DNA of 64,000 nucleotides from Xylogone sp. PMI_703 (Eukaryota > Ascomycota > Leotiomycetes). Both the position numbers and the translations under genes were made by a program. The stretch is taken from positions 3,534,001 to 3,598,000 of the forward strand of contig JAJTUQ010000004.1 of the NCBI GenBank assembly GCA_021399445.1, read 5' to 3'. The notes under the pieces were generated by a model. That model was not told where the DNA came from, searched no databases, and saw only the letters and a list, made by a program, of their open reading frames with translations. Below are positions 11,301-25,108 of the stretch, in pieces. How positions within the stretch are numbered: the stretch's first letter is position 1; each line of letters begins with the position of its first letter.

Positions 11301-12194
11301 AAAGGAGCCATGTTTTGAGGCTTTCGAGAAAATTGGCTTTCTCATACTACATCGATCTGTGCACTTCTTTTGTGCGAGGATTCTCTGTGGTATGTCTGGA
11401 CTTCAATTCCCGGTAATTTTCCAAAAGAACATATTATGCCTTGATCATATATAGTACAAGAATGGAGCTGGGGTGTGGCTGGAGATAGCCTATGGTTCAG
11501 TAGCATGGATTTACGATCTTATGATGGGACAGGTAGACAAAATAGCATGGAATGGCATTGAGTCTTGAGCATTTAGGACGTCATGTAAAAAGAGCTAGAA
11601 ATATTCGGTGTAGCGTAGGTCAATATGCCTCACACAAGCCAGCCTTTTCGTAATCTTCTTCTCATTTTCGATTCATGATACCCTTCTGAAGCGGAATCTA
11701 GTGCGTGGGTAACTGAATGTAAGTAAATTAGGAAGTAACAACCAGTTTGCGTGTCTTCTCCTTGCAGGTTACAAGTTACAAGTTGATATCGATTGCAAGG
11801 TGCTAGGCAGTGCTTTGGTGTAAAGAGACATGAGATAGATTCCTTTCGACAAACAGCTTTTACTTAGAGCAGGATAGGACAGTGATAAGACATATTATCA
11901 CAAGGGTCCAGGACCTTTAGTAGTCCTCCTCGAAGCCCCATACAATAATCAACACAACAAGACACGTGTTCCAGGAGTCGTATTCATCAAGTTGACAGCC
12001 TCCGCTACTTAGATTCATGCTCTATTTTTACACTATAGTACAACATAGGCTCAATCCTATAAAGGCTTCTTGACCTGAAAGCTGTTATTCGCATCTCACT
12101 GCCTTTTACCCATAGCTCGTAATTTTACACAAGAGTTGTGATCATCGGTTATAATTCCTCATCCTTCTAGTACCTCCAATATCCGGAACAAGTA
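11301..12194. other. Convergent 3' spacer between NAT1 and TIM54
   Basis: About 0.9 kb between two stop codons. It is AT-rich and has no open frame with family features. It should hold both 3' UTRs. A short direct repeat, gttacaagttacaagtt, is seen at about 11768. Confidence 0.5.
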
Positions 12195-13648
12195 TTAATT
12201 GTATGCTTCTTCATCTGCTTCAATAGGAGGGTTAACATCCTTCTTCTTGTAGCCTATTGTCTCTAGACCGTGTCTTATCATCTTGCGGATGGATCCTTTG
12301 ATCCATCCTTCAATCTCCTCTTCTGACACTACGATTTCTCTGGACCTAGCTTCGTCTTCTGGGCTGAGTTCGAACCGGCGCATTCTCGACGAAATCCTGG
12401 GGTCTAACACAATAGGCTCTAGCCATGTCCTCTCAGGTTCACCATCCTTTCGCAAGCGAGTGGACTTGTGCCATTCTTTCTCCTCCTCCACAAGAGCCAT
12501 TTGTTGCTCTGCTTCTTGGTTAACGCCTTCCTTTTGGGGCGAATTTGAATCAAATGAAGATGACGAATCTGCAATCGAATGGTAAGGGCGATAGCTAGCA
12601 AGGATTATAGCTGCCGTTTCACGTCCGATTGAATCTGCAAGCACTCTGCGATTCAGGAAACGGTATAGACGTCGGGGGGTGTTGAGGAACCCAAGGATAT
12701 GTGGAAAGGAAATAGGAGTAGAAGGGTCGAATTCTGAGGGAATGTTATTTGGGAGAGAAGCTGAGCTATACTCTGCTGTTGAGATGAATGGAGCTGGTTT
12801 TGGAGGTTTCTTATTTTTGTCCTCGGCTGGCGGTGCCGGCTCTGGTGGTGTTTCTCCATCTTTCGGTGACGTTTCTGTTTGACTCTCATTTCCTTTGTCT
12901 TTATCCGTTTCCTGGAAAGGAAGTTCTTGTGGAGTCTGTTCTGGCTCAGTTAAAGGACCAAGCCAGCCTTCATGCAAGCCTCTGATATATTCTTTCCAGG
13001 TATGTCGCCCGATGACGATATCTCCCGCTGGTCCTTCAAAGTCCTTGATTCCGGCCTTTCTTCGCGCCTGCTTTATCGAATCTTCTTGGTTGCCTCTCTC
13101 TTCTGGAGGAGTACGCAAGGTACGTATCTTTGCTGCTAATTCCGCTCTAACATCGCCCTCATTTCTACCCTGAATAAACTCCCAGTCTAGCCCTGATGCG
13201 ACTAAAACCGGTTTCACATACTCTTTGAAATGGTCCTGTGCTGCTCGAAGCGAATCAGATGGGGGAGACTCCAGAAATATGGTCAGTTTTCTGGGCATGG
13301 AACGTGGGTCGAGGGGCTCTTTAGCAACATGTTCAACAAGTTTGCACCATTTTCGTTGGACTCTCTTCTTCTCGCGCTTATCATATATGACTGCAGCCGT
13401 AAAGGAGCCGGTGATTGAGAGAAATATGAGCCAGTTTCGAGACGGTAATCTGGGTCTAAAATTCTCGCCTAACCCTAAGTATTTATAGATTGGGTTTGGC
13501 GCTCTAGGAGGCTTTGAAGGTTTCTCTGTTTTGATGTCCACCCTGGCAGTAGCGGCTTCTTTCTAGCAGCCAGTTAGCAGCGAAGTGGGTTATCTGAAGC
13601 TAGGGAAATATATACAGAAGCCTCCGTTGAGGGGTTCGAGTCTGCCAT
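12195..13648 (-). CDS. TIM54: Mitochondrial import inner membrane translocase subunit Tim54
   Basis: A subunit of the TIM22 complex, which inserts carrier proteins into the mitochondrial inner membrane. Two exons are inferred: 13616-13648 (11 codons) and 12195-13562, giving 466 residues, the usual size. The N-terminal region carries NPIYKYLGLGENFRPRLPSR and then one transmembrane segment, NWLIFLSITGSFTAAVIYD, at about residues 55-73, followed by a basic stretch (KREKKRVQRKW). The family stretch PRKLTIFLESPPSDSLRAA follows. A proline/glutamate-rich linker (PEPAPPAEDKNKKPPKPAP) sits near the middle. The small first exon is inferred from a GTATAT donor and a GCTAG acceptor and is the least certain part; the nearest downstream ATG would shorten the protein by about 18 residues. 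Confidence 0.9.
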
Positions 13649-15080
13649 TTCCAGTCAATTGCGTCAGGTAGACTATATAAAACCTCCCTTCGCGGTTAGA
13701 ATATTACTGGCACTGCCAGTCAGACTTTTCGGACCCTCTGAGCTTTGAGTGCGGGGCTTCTTTTTCGGCGTCCAAAATCCAGAGTGATATCAAACTTTTG
13801 GAAACTTAGGATTAAATATTTACCCGTTCCGTTCCGACGCACTACACTAACCAATCTCGGCACAATCCAGCCTCGCTCACTTTGACGGTTGCTCGAGATA
13901 TACATCTTTCATCTTTCAATAGTAGTTAATCATCGCTGATGAAATTCGTTGTAGAATTATAGAGTAGGAGCCTATTATTCTTCAACCTTTCATCATTTAT
14001 TTACTTCCTTTTGCAAGTGTTACACGGTGTATCTTTTGAACACTTCTATTTTCTTGGTTCCCAAGGGCCAAGACTCCTACAAAGTATGGCGAATTCGAAT
14101 TCGGATTGCATACAATACGGCGTTCTATGATTACCTGGAATACTCTTCCCTGTGCCAATTAATCTTAGGAGAACTACCGACCTAGCTGTGGAGTTCGCCT
14201 CGTGCGATGAGAGCAGCATGCAAGCCAAATCGCGGTGGGTAGGGAGTTGACTGCAATGCTAACCACAGTCTTGCAGCTCCTACACCTTGTTGTAGAATGG
14301 TGGATTATGACCCCTGCGGTTATGCTATAAATCCGCAGAAGATATCGACCCGGAGCAAAAGGCATTGCTCACTTAAGGCCAAGCATATAGTTTGGTGCCC
14401 TAGTAGAGACATTCGACGGGTAGTGAGTATCAGCAAGCGATAAGGGGGAGTAGGGATAGATATAGAAAACAACTGCAGCTAGCAACCTCGGGAGCAGTCA
14501 TTAGCCTGCCGTGGAGTTTGCACCTACATATGCAGTCTTGCAGGGAGTCATATGTATTTTATTTCCTAACCTTTCTGCTAGCAGTCCAGTATTCATGGGG
14601 AGATTTTTCTCCCTCCTCGTTGCTCGCCCCGCGTCCAGCAGATAAGGGTGAAGACTAGACCCCGACAAGCTCGTCCCCTACGGACGGAGCCCCGTAAACA
14701 GTCGGCGGCCAATGGCAACACAGGCTCGCTACGGCCACTGACAGCGGTCAACTCCACTGTTCCCACTAATATTCCATCCCTTTGCCCATGCGGTGTAGGG
14801 ACTTTATTATGGAGGACACCCAAGCAACTAGCCTCCTCTAAACAAGAGCTCCTTCGAAGTGAAAATAGCCTCGAACTGAAGCATAGGCTGGATATCTTGT
14901 ATCCTGGCTTGTCTGCATTTGACAAAAAAGCGTGTCTGGTAAAAACCCCAAACTCGTTACGCGCCAAGATATCAGGGGGGAACTACTTTGTTACTTTCAC
15001 TTCAAGTCTTCCTTTCTTTTGCAAACGACATTTTGCGACAACGAGATAGTTGACAGATTATCTTGGTCCTAGTTATCAAA
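13649..15080. promoter_or_regulatory. Long divergent spacer TIM54/COT-1 with a probable long COT-1 leader
   Basis: This is the largest divergent spacer in the left half (1.4 kb). From about 14.6 kb to the COT-1 start it is more GC-rich and contains a 133-codon frame beginning with ATG (14648-15049) that ends 31 bp before the COT-1 start. It has no recognisable domain and could be an upstream frame in a long leader. A CT-rich tract is seen at about 14995-15025. Confidence 0.45.
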
Positions 15081-17176
<2,096 letters not shown>

Positions 17177-17639
17177 GCTGTCCTTGGCTGGGCATTCCAG
17201 CACCTGCCCACCGAGACCTAGGGTGCTTTGGCCATGAATAACACTAAAGGAGAATGCTTGGTCTAGGGCATCTTTTAAGGTAGTCCTCGGTTTTCGTTAG
17301 TCAATACGGATAATGCATCAGATGCTGCCACATTTTGGTACCATCTGATAATGGGACAAGGATAATACTGGATGTGAAATATGTGAACCTTTCTCACTCT
17401 TTTGGTTGAAGCTTGTTCGGACTAGAAGAGGGCCTTGTCATTTTCTCTGTACTTTCAGAATCAGCTAGGAAGAAGCGAAAGACTTGTTCTTTGTTAGGGG
17501 GCCATGGACAAGAAAGGTTGATATATTCCCAGGGCTAATAGAGTCTTGATACACGAATTATATAGTAAACCTAAGGTTCCTATTGTGAACATATTGTACC
17601 CTTAAACTCCTCTAACTCCATGTGATAATTGCCAAGTCA
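17177..17639. other. Convergent 3' spacer between cot-1 and PRP11
   Basis: This spacer of 463 bp between two stop codons has no gene. It presumably contains both 3' UTRs. Confidence 0.5.
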
Positions 17640-18371
17640 TTATCTCCTTCCCGGTGCAGAAGGCGCCAAACCCGGGACACCGCTATATCTCTCCTCTCTT
17701 TCTGTCTTGAATAGCACCTGAACCCAAAACTCCTTCAAATCCGAGTCCCACCACGTCCAGAATCTATCATTTGTCCGATCCACTTCTCGGGCTTGTAATT
17801 TAAACCCACAAGTTTCGTACGGTTCCGCTGCCACCAACATATACTGGAAGTTCTTATCCGGATCTTCAATTTTTTGTTCATATGCACTCATGAACCGCAC
17901 TTTTGGTTCCACATCAGGGGAAATTTCTGGATATTGTAACTGAAACAGTAGGCCCTGTTGTCGCGTGACTGGATCTCTGGTCTTTGTGATCTTGTAACCC
18001 GGTCGTCCAATCTTCACCACATTCTTGCGTACAGGAATTGAAGCTCCCACCATGCCAACTGGTAAACCAGTCACTGGATCTGTCTGCGCGCGACCTTCTT
18101 TCTGCTCTCGAGCTGCACGGCGCGCTAGGTTGGTTTGGTGCTTGCGACCCTGCGTATGCGCGAGATAGGATCCATCATTCTGGTGTACCGTAAGACATAA
18201 TCGACATTCAAATGAGCCGACGTGATTTTTGAAAAAGTATGGGTCTTTGTCGAGGTCGATTGTCTCGAGAGCAAGCTTGCGCAGACGTTCTCGTCGGTCT
18301 GCATTTGTTGCTGAGGTCGAGGCCACGCCACCGCCGCCGAATTTTGATCCCGCACGGTTTTGATAATCCAT
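17640..18371 (-). CDS. PRP11: Splicing factor 3A subunit 2 (SF3A2/Prp11)
   Basis: A component of the U2 snRNP SF3A complex, needed for prespliceosome formation in the nucleus. A single exon encodes 243 residues. It starts MDYQNRAGSKFGGGGVAS, as in orthologues. A matrin-type C2H2 zinc finger is at about residues 54-78 (CRLCLTVHQNDGSYLAHTQG, then RKHQTNLARRAA). The C-terminal block contains RPGYKITKTRDP, QLQYPEI and RFWTWWDSDLKEFWVQVLFK. The protein lacks the long proline-rich tail of animal SF3A2, as is usual in fungi. The promoter is shared with tubulin cofactor E (232 bp between starts). Confidence 0.95.
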   Translation of the reverse strand: MDYQNRAGSKFGGGGVASTSATNADRRERLRKLALETIDLDKDPYFFKNHVGSFECRLCLTVHQNDGSYLAHTQGRKHQTNLARRAAREQKEGRAQTDPVTGLPVGMVGASIPVRKNVVKIGRPGYKITKTRDPVTRQQGLLFQLQYPEISPDVEPKVRFMSAYEQKIEDPDKNFQYMLVAAEPYETCGFKLQAREVDRTNDRFWTWWDSDLKEFWVQVLFKTEREERYSGVPGLAPSAPGRR

Positions 18372-18603
18372 CTTGATAATTCTATATTAGGCAATGATAG
18401 GGTTTCAGGCTATACAGTTTCGCCGAGCGATGCTGCTAATGTAGATGGTTTGTATGGGACGAGGCTTGACGAGGCGTTGAGCTTGGGAGTTGATAAAAAT
18501 GTTGCCGAGAAACTAGCTTTGCCGTGGGCGGTCTTTCCTCAGCCTTCCCCTTCGGACGAGGCTACCACACGTGCTTAGTTTCGTCAACGAAAAATATAGT
18601 GAG

Positions 18604-20483
18604 ATGACACGAAGCTATCATGTAGGTCAGCGCCTCTCCTTCGAGTCAGCGTTATGTACTGTTCGATATATCGGTCCAGTTGCTGGCACAGAGAAAGAAT
18701 GGCTTGGGGTTGAGTGGGACGACCCTATGAGGGGCAAACACAATGGAGAGCATAAGGGTAAACGATATTTTAGCTGTAGGTTACTGCTCCCTTCTATTAC
18801 CATGCATTACTGGTGTGTGGGAGTTTACTTTACTCTAGGTAGAAGTAGCTCCCCTACAGCAGCATCCTTCATTCGCCCCACACGTACAGCGGACCCTGAA
18901 CAGAGTTTCGTGGAAGCTGTATATCAAAAATATACTATACAAATAACCACAGCACCCTCGGCCCCTGCTTATGTGGAGAAAGAAATTGAGATATCTGGAA
19001 AAGTCGTTGAAGAAGTTGGATTCGAAAAGATTAGTCAACAGTTGGCTCAGCTTAACGAACTCAAGATAGTCTTGGTTGATGGACTAAGAATTAATGTTGC
19101 TGAGGGGCCTGGAAAGTCCATTAGAGAAACATGCCCCAAGATCGTTGAACTAGATTTGAGTCGGAACCTGTTTGAAAGTTGCAAAGAAATCATACGCATC
19201 TGTGCTGCTCTGGATAACTTGCGTAGCCTGAGGCTGAAGTAAGCTCTTACACATACCTGGGTTCTCTCATCTTGCTAACTCGAAATGTTAGTACAAATCG
19301 ATTGCAGATCTTGAAAGAAGAATTTCAAGAAATTGGAGATGCATTTCAGGGAATCAAAGAAGTTGAGATGGACGAAATGTTGCTTCCATGGGAAGATATC
19401 TGCCTGCTTGCAGAGCAATTTGCCTCCTTGACGAAGCTTGCCGCCTCATCGAATAGTTTAACTGCGCTCAATATGCCCATAAACTGTTCTGCACTTACAT
19501 CCTTGACTTTAGAATACAATATGTTCGATAGTCTCTCCGACGTGTCTCCGCTTTGCTTGCTTCCTTCGTTAGAGACGCTTTATCTCAAAGGAAATCAAAT
19601 ATCGAGGACGAAATCTAACAGTTTTACTGGGGATCTTATATTTGGAACAAGTCTGCACTATGTGGATTTGTCTTACAATGCAGTGTCCAGATGGAGCTTT
19701 GTCGATGAAATAAGGGATGTTTTTCCTGGATTAACAGCTTTCCGCTTCTCACACAATCCAGTCTACGCAAGTTTATCCAAGGACATTAGCTCAGCTATGA
19801 GTGTGGAGGAAGGCTATATGCTTACTTTGGCACGACTTCCAAACCTCAAATCTTTGAACTTTAGCAATATATCGACGCAAGAACGAACAAATGCAGAGAT
19901 GTTTTATCTCTCTCGGATTGCAAAGGCAATAGCAGAAGTACCAGAACCTCAAGAAGAAACGGTTACATCTCGACATAGGCGCTATAAAGAACTCTGTGAT
20001 ATTTACGGGCCTCCAACTGTTATTCGAAAGGGTGTAGAAACAATTAATCCTGACTTTCTCGAGGCTCGATTGATTAGGTTCACGTTCTATCTGCCTTCTC
20101 GGACAGAGGAGGGACAACATGAAGCAACTACCAAAGAACTTGAAATTCCAAAAGCTTTTGATATATATCGAGTGAAAGGCATAGTTGGAAGGGCGTTTAA
20201 GCTGCCACCTTTGAATATTCGATTGATCTGGGAAACCGGAGAATGGGATCCTGTTGCCGGGTATGAGGAATATGAACAGGATAGTGACTTTGATTACGAT
20301 AACGAAGATGATGACAATGATGCTGATGATAAAAAGGGGGCTCTAGAAAATATAAGCGATGAAATAGAATCACACAGCAAGGGGCAATGGATCCAGAGAG
20401 AGGTTGAAATTGAAGATAGCACTAGACAGGTTGGGTTTTGTGTAGATGGCATGAAAGCTAAAGTCCGAATAGAACTAAGATAG
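18604..20483 (+). CDS. Tubulin-folding cofactor E (TBCE/Pac2)
   Basis: A cofactor in alpha-tubulin folding and heterodimer assembly in the cytosol. Three exons are inferred: 18604-18775, 18839-19238 and 19292-20483, giving 587 residues. The N-terminal CAP-Gly domain (about 5-75) contains VGQRLSFESALCTVRYIG, WLGVEWDDP and, after splicing, GKRYFSCRSSS. Leucine-rich repeats follow, for example KIVELDLSRNLFESCKEI and LPSLETLYLKGNQIS. A ubiquitin-like end starts near ARLIRFTFYLPSRTEEG. A strongly acidic stretch (DSDFDYDNEDDDNDADD) lies about 60 residues before the end. The frame is open up to 18571, but the first ATG is 18604. The CAP-Gly intron removes 63 bp with a GTAGGT donor. Confidence 0.92.
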
Positions 20484-20967
20484 ATTAATCTACATTTGTT
20501 ACTATATCTATTATTAAGAGGGCTTGAAAAAGTCATAGGTTTCTCATTACCGCTCTTTGGATACGTGGTGACTTTCACGGTCCTAAACACACTCACAATA
20601 CCGAGCATATTTTGTCCAGCAAATCTCACCGTAGGGCTATGCACTCTAATAGATGAGTTGACGAAGTTTATCACAATGCCTGACTATACTCCCTTCTTCT
20701 CCTATGCTAATGTGTTTCAGCCTAAGAACTGCAAACATACAACATAAGCTAATAATAATACATTAAACAACACCCGTCGTTGCAAAATACTATGAAATAA
20801 ATCAATCATTGTAAAATCTTCCTTTAAAGCCCTGTACTAAACTGAAGTAATAGCTTGAAGGCCCATCCAGTGCCTTGAACGCCAGACGCATCGATTTATG
20901 ATGAACACCAACCCGAAATGCCTGAAAATTAATAAACCCGAAATATTCCTTGCATCCCAAAGAGAGC
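20484..20967. other. Convergent 3' spacer
   Basis: An AT-rich spacer of 484 bp between the cofactor E stop and the zinc-finger stop. No gene is seen. Confidence 0.5.
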
Positions 20968-22090
20968 TTAAGATTGGTGCAGCGAGGCTAGAACAGCAGC
21001 AGCTTCTCTCTGATCCTCAACAGGCTGGCTCGCTGATGAGCTTTCTCCAAGAGCGGATGCAGCAGCTTTTATCTCTTCCGCAGGCGGGAAGTTAGCAACG
21101 CCGGCCAAGACTTCCTTTCTTCTTTCATGCCAGCTGATCTCGTTCTTGATGACTTGATCCAGCAGGATTTCTTTCTCCAGCCATTCTTGCTTCTGTAGTT
21201 CTTCTAAAACGGCGCATTCTTTTTTTAAGGTCTCTCCTTCTTCTTCGGCCCAATGTATCTGCCTTCTTAATAGGCGCCAAAGCTCTTTAGGTCCTCTTGC
21301 CTCTTCCTCCGCGGTAAATCCGAGTTCAGGGGGATATGAGGACTTGAATTCATTCGTAGGGGTTCCATTGCCTACACCGTTTGGCGAAGCGACTGAGCTC
21401 TCATGCTCTTGATCCGTGTTTACGTTTTTGAGTATGAGTTTTAGTTTCTTTGAGCTCGTCTGGAGAGATTTGGGAATGGGATCAGAGGGTCGAAGGGCCT
21501 CTGTTTCGTGAACTGTACGCATATGCTTCGCCAATGCATCGGAACGAGTGAAGGCGCGATCGCATTCTACATGAAATAATATTAGAGAATGCCAGACAAA
21601 ATTGAATCTACTTTAACATACCAGGTAATGCGCAGTAGAATGGTTTCTCCCTCGTATGGCTTCTCATATGCGCCTTCAAAGCATATGCACTGGCATGCGG
21701 CATGCTCCTCCTCGAACAATCAGACCATTCGCATGTGTACTTCTTCTGGCGCGTTTCAATATGCTCATTATGGATATGTTCGACCAATTTGTCCATATTT
21801 CCTTGATCGCCTGCTTGACATCCAACCCATGAGCAGACCGTCACTTGTTCGTGGGTATCGTCTTCATCTGGTCGCATATTGGTAGGGGAGCTGGGGACTT
21901 CGCCCGAGGTGTCTGAAGATACATCATCATAGTCCAAAGGGACTGAGGCTTCTAAAAGAGCTGAATCGTTCATCTTTTGGCGCTTGGCTGGGGGCATAAT
22001 GCCTTCTACAGCCATTTGGTCTTGTTCCTCGTCGCCGTCGAAAGCATCCGAGGAGAGAACAGAAAGCGGAGACCCAACGGGGGACTCCAT
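20968..22090 (-). CDS. C2H2 zinc-finger protein, Iec1/YY1-like
   Basis: A probable nuclear DNA-binding protein of 355 residues in two exons, 21622-22090 and 20968-21566. An acidic, Ser-rich N-terminus contains a basic PPAKRQKM stretch that could be a nuclear signal. Three or four zinc fingers follow: C-x4-C...H-x4-H (CSWVGCQ ... HIHNEH), CEWSDC ... HMRSH and, created by splicing, YCALPECDRAFTRSDALAKHMRTVH. The linker HTREKPFYC is typical of C2H2 arrays. The C-terminal half is helical and charged (LWRLLRRQIHWAEEE). The finger order resembles S. pombe Iec1, a YY1-related subunit of INO80, but this is a judgement from memory of the family; C2H2 identity is sure and the complex assignment is tentative. 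Confidence 0.85.
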
Positions 22091-22658
22091 TTCGAAGTAT
22101 TATGGGCGATCGAGGTCAATAGAGAATCTATTTTAGAAAGCGCTAAAGTGAATTGAGTTGGTTGGATAATCTCATGCTGTACGGGCATTAGCATTCTAGA
22201 GTTGGTAGCGGTACCTGTCGAGTGCATGCGCCACAGGAGGCTTCGGTTCTCGCCGTCCGGGCCAGCAAAGCACCAGTACCTCCGTAAGCGCATATTACTG
22301 TATGCCTATCTACCTTGTTTCAACATAGGAAATCCGAACTTTCACAGAGTACGCATGAGGTACTACCAGAGCTTTGTTTATACTTTTGCCATCTTCTGAG
22401 AGCACGCAAGCGCTCACTCTATTTCGAGTTAGTATCTATTGACGGCCGTAACTATTTGCCCAAGGAATTTTATGGTGAGGAGTTTCTATTTCCTACAAAA
22501 GCTGTACCATCCATGATGATGAACATAGAGTTCTGCAATGCGGATGACTTCTTGACAAGTCAATGGCGATCTCTTATCACATTACCAATATCTGAGAGAG
22601 TAATGAATCACGCTATTACATATTATAGCTAAACGATTCTATGAACCGAGCTGACATC
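22091..22658. promoter_or_regulatory. Promoter of the zinc-finger gene and 3' flank of the aldo/keto reductase
   Basis: A tandem-gene spacer of 568 bp. A plus-strand open frame (22315-22632) is present, but it has no recognisable motif and I do not call it. Confidence 0.45.
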
Positions 22659-23753
22659 CTAGACTTCCATATAGGTGGCACCAATACCTCCATAACGGGC
22701 ACCAACGGGTTCAAATTCGCTAAGGATCGAATCAATACTTGCTAGCTCCTCATCCGTCAGAGTAACCATAACTGAATTCTCGCGCGCGTGCTCTACAGAT
22801 GACGCGCCTGGGATAGGGAAGATTTCGGGATTCTTGCCCTTCTTTGACAGGTGGAGGACCCAGCCAATAGCGAGTTGAGCAGGCGTGCACCCCTTCTTTT
22901 TAGCAATCTGCTCAACATCGCGGACAAGCTCTAAGTTATGCTCGAAAGCACCTGGCTGGAATCTTGGCAAACCTTTCCGGTATTCACCGTCAAGCATATC
23001 ATCTGGACTCTTCAGCTTACCAGATAGGAAACCTCGGCCAATAGGTGAGTACCTAGTAATATTAGTTGATGATATGACTATGGAGCTATTGATCAGGTGA
23101 TACGTACGCAACCACTGGAATATTAGCCTCCGCACAAGCTTCAGCAACACCATTCTTGAAGATGTCCAGCGCCCATAACGAGAGTTCTACCTCGCAAGCC
23201 ACGATCTTGGTCGCTTTTGCTGCTTTCCGCACAGTGTTTGCGCTCACCTCTGACAATGATATTCCCCCGATCTTACCAGTATTGACATACTCCTCCTCAA
23301 GCACCTTCATCGTAACCTCAATGGGGGTTTTCTTATCGAACCTCGCACATTCGAAGATATCAAGTTTCTTCTTGCCATCGAGCAGTCTTAGGCAGTTGTC
23401 CACAGAACGGCGCACATTTTCTGGACTCGAGTCAGGTCCTTGAGCACCATATCCACCCTTGATGCTCAAAACGACCTTGTCAGCATCTTCGGGGTACTTG
23501 GTGAAGTATTTTGCCAACAAATGGAGTGAATTTGCATCCGGAGGCCCATAAATTTCTCCTCCATTCCAAAAGTTACAGCCAGCTTCCAGAGCGGCTTTCA
23601 TGGCAGCAAAACTTTGTTCCTCAGAGGGTGGTTTTGGACTCCATGTTAGTCCTATAAGTGAAGTCAATTTCTGTTCCAATAAGCATTAAGTTGGTGCTGA
23701 CCCATAAGACCATATCCTATGGGTCCAATTTCCTTCCCTAGTATAGTAGGCAT
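22659..23753 (-). CDS. Aldo/keto reductase, pyridoxal-reductase-like
   Basis: An NADPH-dependent oxidoreductase of the aldo/keto reductase superfamily, closest in type to fungal pyridoxal reductase (Plr1, AKR8), which reduces pyridoxal to pyridoxine in vitamin B6 metabolism. Three exons are inferred: 23702-23753, 23108-23651 and 22659-23052, giving 329 residues. The short first exon supplies MPTILGKEIGPIGYGLMG. NFWNGGEIYGPPDANS contains the catalytic Tyr, and VVLSIKGGYG the Lys of the tetrad. SPIGRGFLSGKL and FPIPGASSVEHARENS form the cofactor-binding end. The position expected for the Asp of the usual G-x-x-x-D-T-A motif reads NFWNGGE, as in the pyridoxal-reductase branch. Intron 1 uses the less common donor GTCAGC. 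The exact substrate is an inference. Confidence 0.86.
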
Positions 23754-24370
23754 AGTAGCTACAATTTCTGTTGTCTTAATATAAATGACCTGATACAGTG
23801 ATTCCTGTGACCGTCTACTTTTATTTTACGGTGATGCCAGATTTTGGAGATATTCCTTATATGGTACTGAGACCAATAGCCGACTACTCTCGACCGTTAC
23901 AAAGCACTGATTAAATCCGGGAGAAATATGACGAAGCAAGCAATACCACGGACGACAACTACGGTCCTAGATATCGCTAAATCCGCGCCCATGGTGGTGC
24001 TACCCCACCTCGCTCAATCGGGGCCGAACTCTTAAATTTTGCTACATCACTTGCGCTGCTTATTGGTGAGAAAGGATGAACAGCTTCCAAATCATTTCTA
24101 TTACTACAATCTATTGTTGCAATTTATCTGGGGCCGCTGGCCTATCACGGCCGAAGATTCCAACTACATCCGCAGACTTAACGCAGCTATCACTCCTACT
24201 GCTTCGGATCTCAATTTCCCTGCAGCTCTACGACTCTTTGACGATTTTGACAGGAAAACTCCATTCGACTCCCTTGATTCGGTTTAGATACTATACAATG
24301 ATATGCTCTGGACGCCTAGCGGGATCCTTTCCATCTTGTCAAAAGTTCAATGGCAACAACCTGGCGATAT
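23754..24370. promoter_or_regulatory. Promoter of the aldo/keto reductase and 3' flank of the membrane-protein gene
   Basis: This spacer of 617 bp between two minus-strand genes contains no frame with protein-family features. Confidence 0.45.
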
Positions 24371-25108
24371 CTACATGCGCTTCTGGGCTTTCTTCTGTGC
24401 TGAGGCTGAAGCAGAGTTCTGAAATGGAAACCCACTTGTCCTCTTGTCAGCTCCAGTCTTCTTGCTAATCCTCCCACTGCTACCAGCGAATAGAAGACAC
24501 CACAGTCCAAAGGCGGCCAAAGATCCAGAACCCAGTGTGCCCATCATTAGACCCCATCTCCCAGTGGAGTGGTGGCTCACGTAGCAGAGTATTGCTGAGG
24601 CAGCATGATAGATAGTCGCAATTGTCATTACAGCCGATGCGTATGGTGTTCTAGGATCCTGGGATGTGGACTCTACGCCTGCAGGGGCCCCTAAGAAGCG
24701 TATTAGACCAGCAGGATAGACTACAGCGGATATAAAGTTCGACCGAGCGGATAACTTACCAGCTGAAACTGATGACGTCAATGGGATAACCCCTGTGAGA
24801 ACGATCACCAATATTCCTACAACCAACAAGTTCAAGCCGAGGCCGCGGGACAAGTACTCCTCGAGAGCTTGCGCGATGTTAGTTGACAACGGCTAGAACT
24901 TGGGAGCTGGATAATCTTACCAGATGCCTCTCGGATTTCAGGAGACAGCATCGCAATAATAACAGTCGGCATTGCTATAAGTGGAACGGATTGAAGCGCA
25001 AGCCATCCCCCGGTAGCCCATGCGTATGCATCGAAGACCTGAGATGAAACGTCAATTAAAATATTCTTTCAATTCTTTCTCCACTTAGTTTGCCAAACCT
25101 ACATCCAT
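24371..25108 (-). CDS. Small multi-pass membrane protein of unknown function
   Basis: I do not recognise a characterised family. Four exons are inferred: 25103-25108, 24921-25038, 24760-24867 and 24371-24690, giving 183 residues. The first coding exon holds only ATG GAT, joined to VFDAYAWATGGWLALQSVP. Four hydrophobic segments are visible: about 10-30 (LALQSVPLIAMPTVIIAML), LNLLVVGILVIVLTGVIPL, SAVMTIATIYHAASAILC and GTLGSGSLAAFGLWCLLFAG. The C-terminus is basic and Ser/Lys-rich. Intron 3 (24691-24759) is exactly 69 bp without a stop, so retention would insert 23 residues; good GTAAGT and CTTAG sites and the spliced SAGAPAG junction favour removal. It is read divergently from NAR1. Confidence 0.65.

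Noticed and set aside
14593..14967. 125-codon minus-strand frame in the cot-1 leader
   Set aside because: It overlaps the plus-strand upstream frame. Both arise from low stop frequency in GC-rich sequence, and no family motif is seen.
22315..22632. 105-codon plus-strand frame between the zinc-finger and reductase genes
   Set aside because: No recognised motif and no neighbouring splice signals; likely chance.
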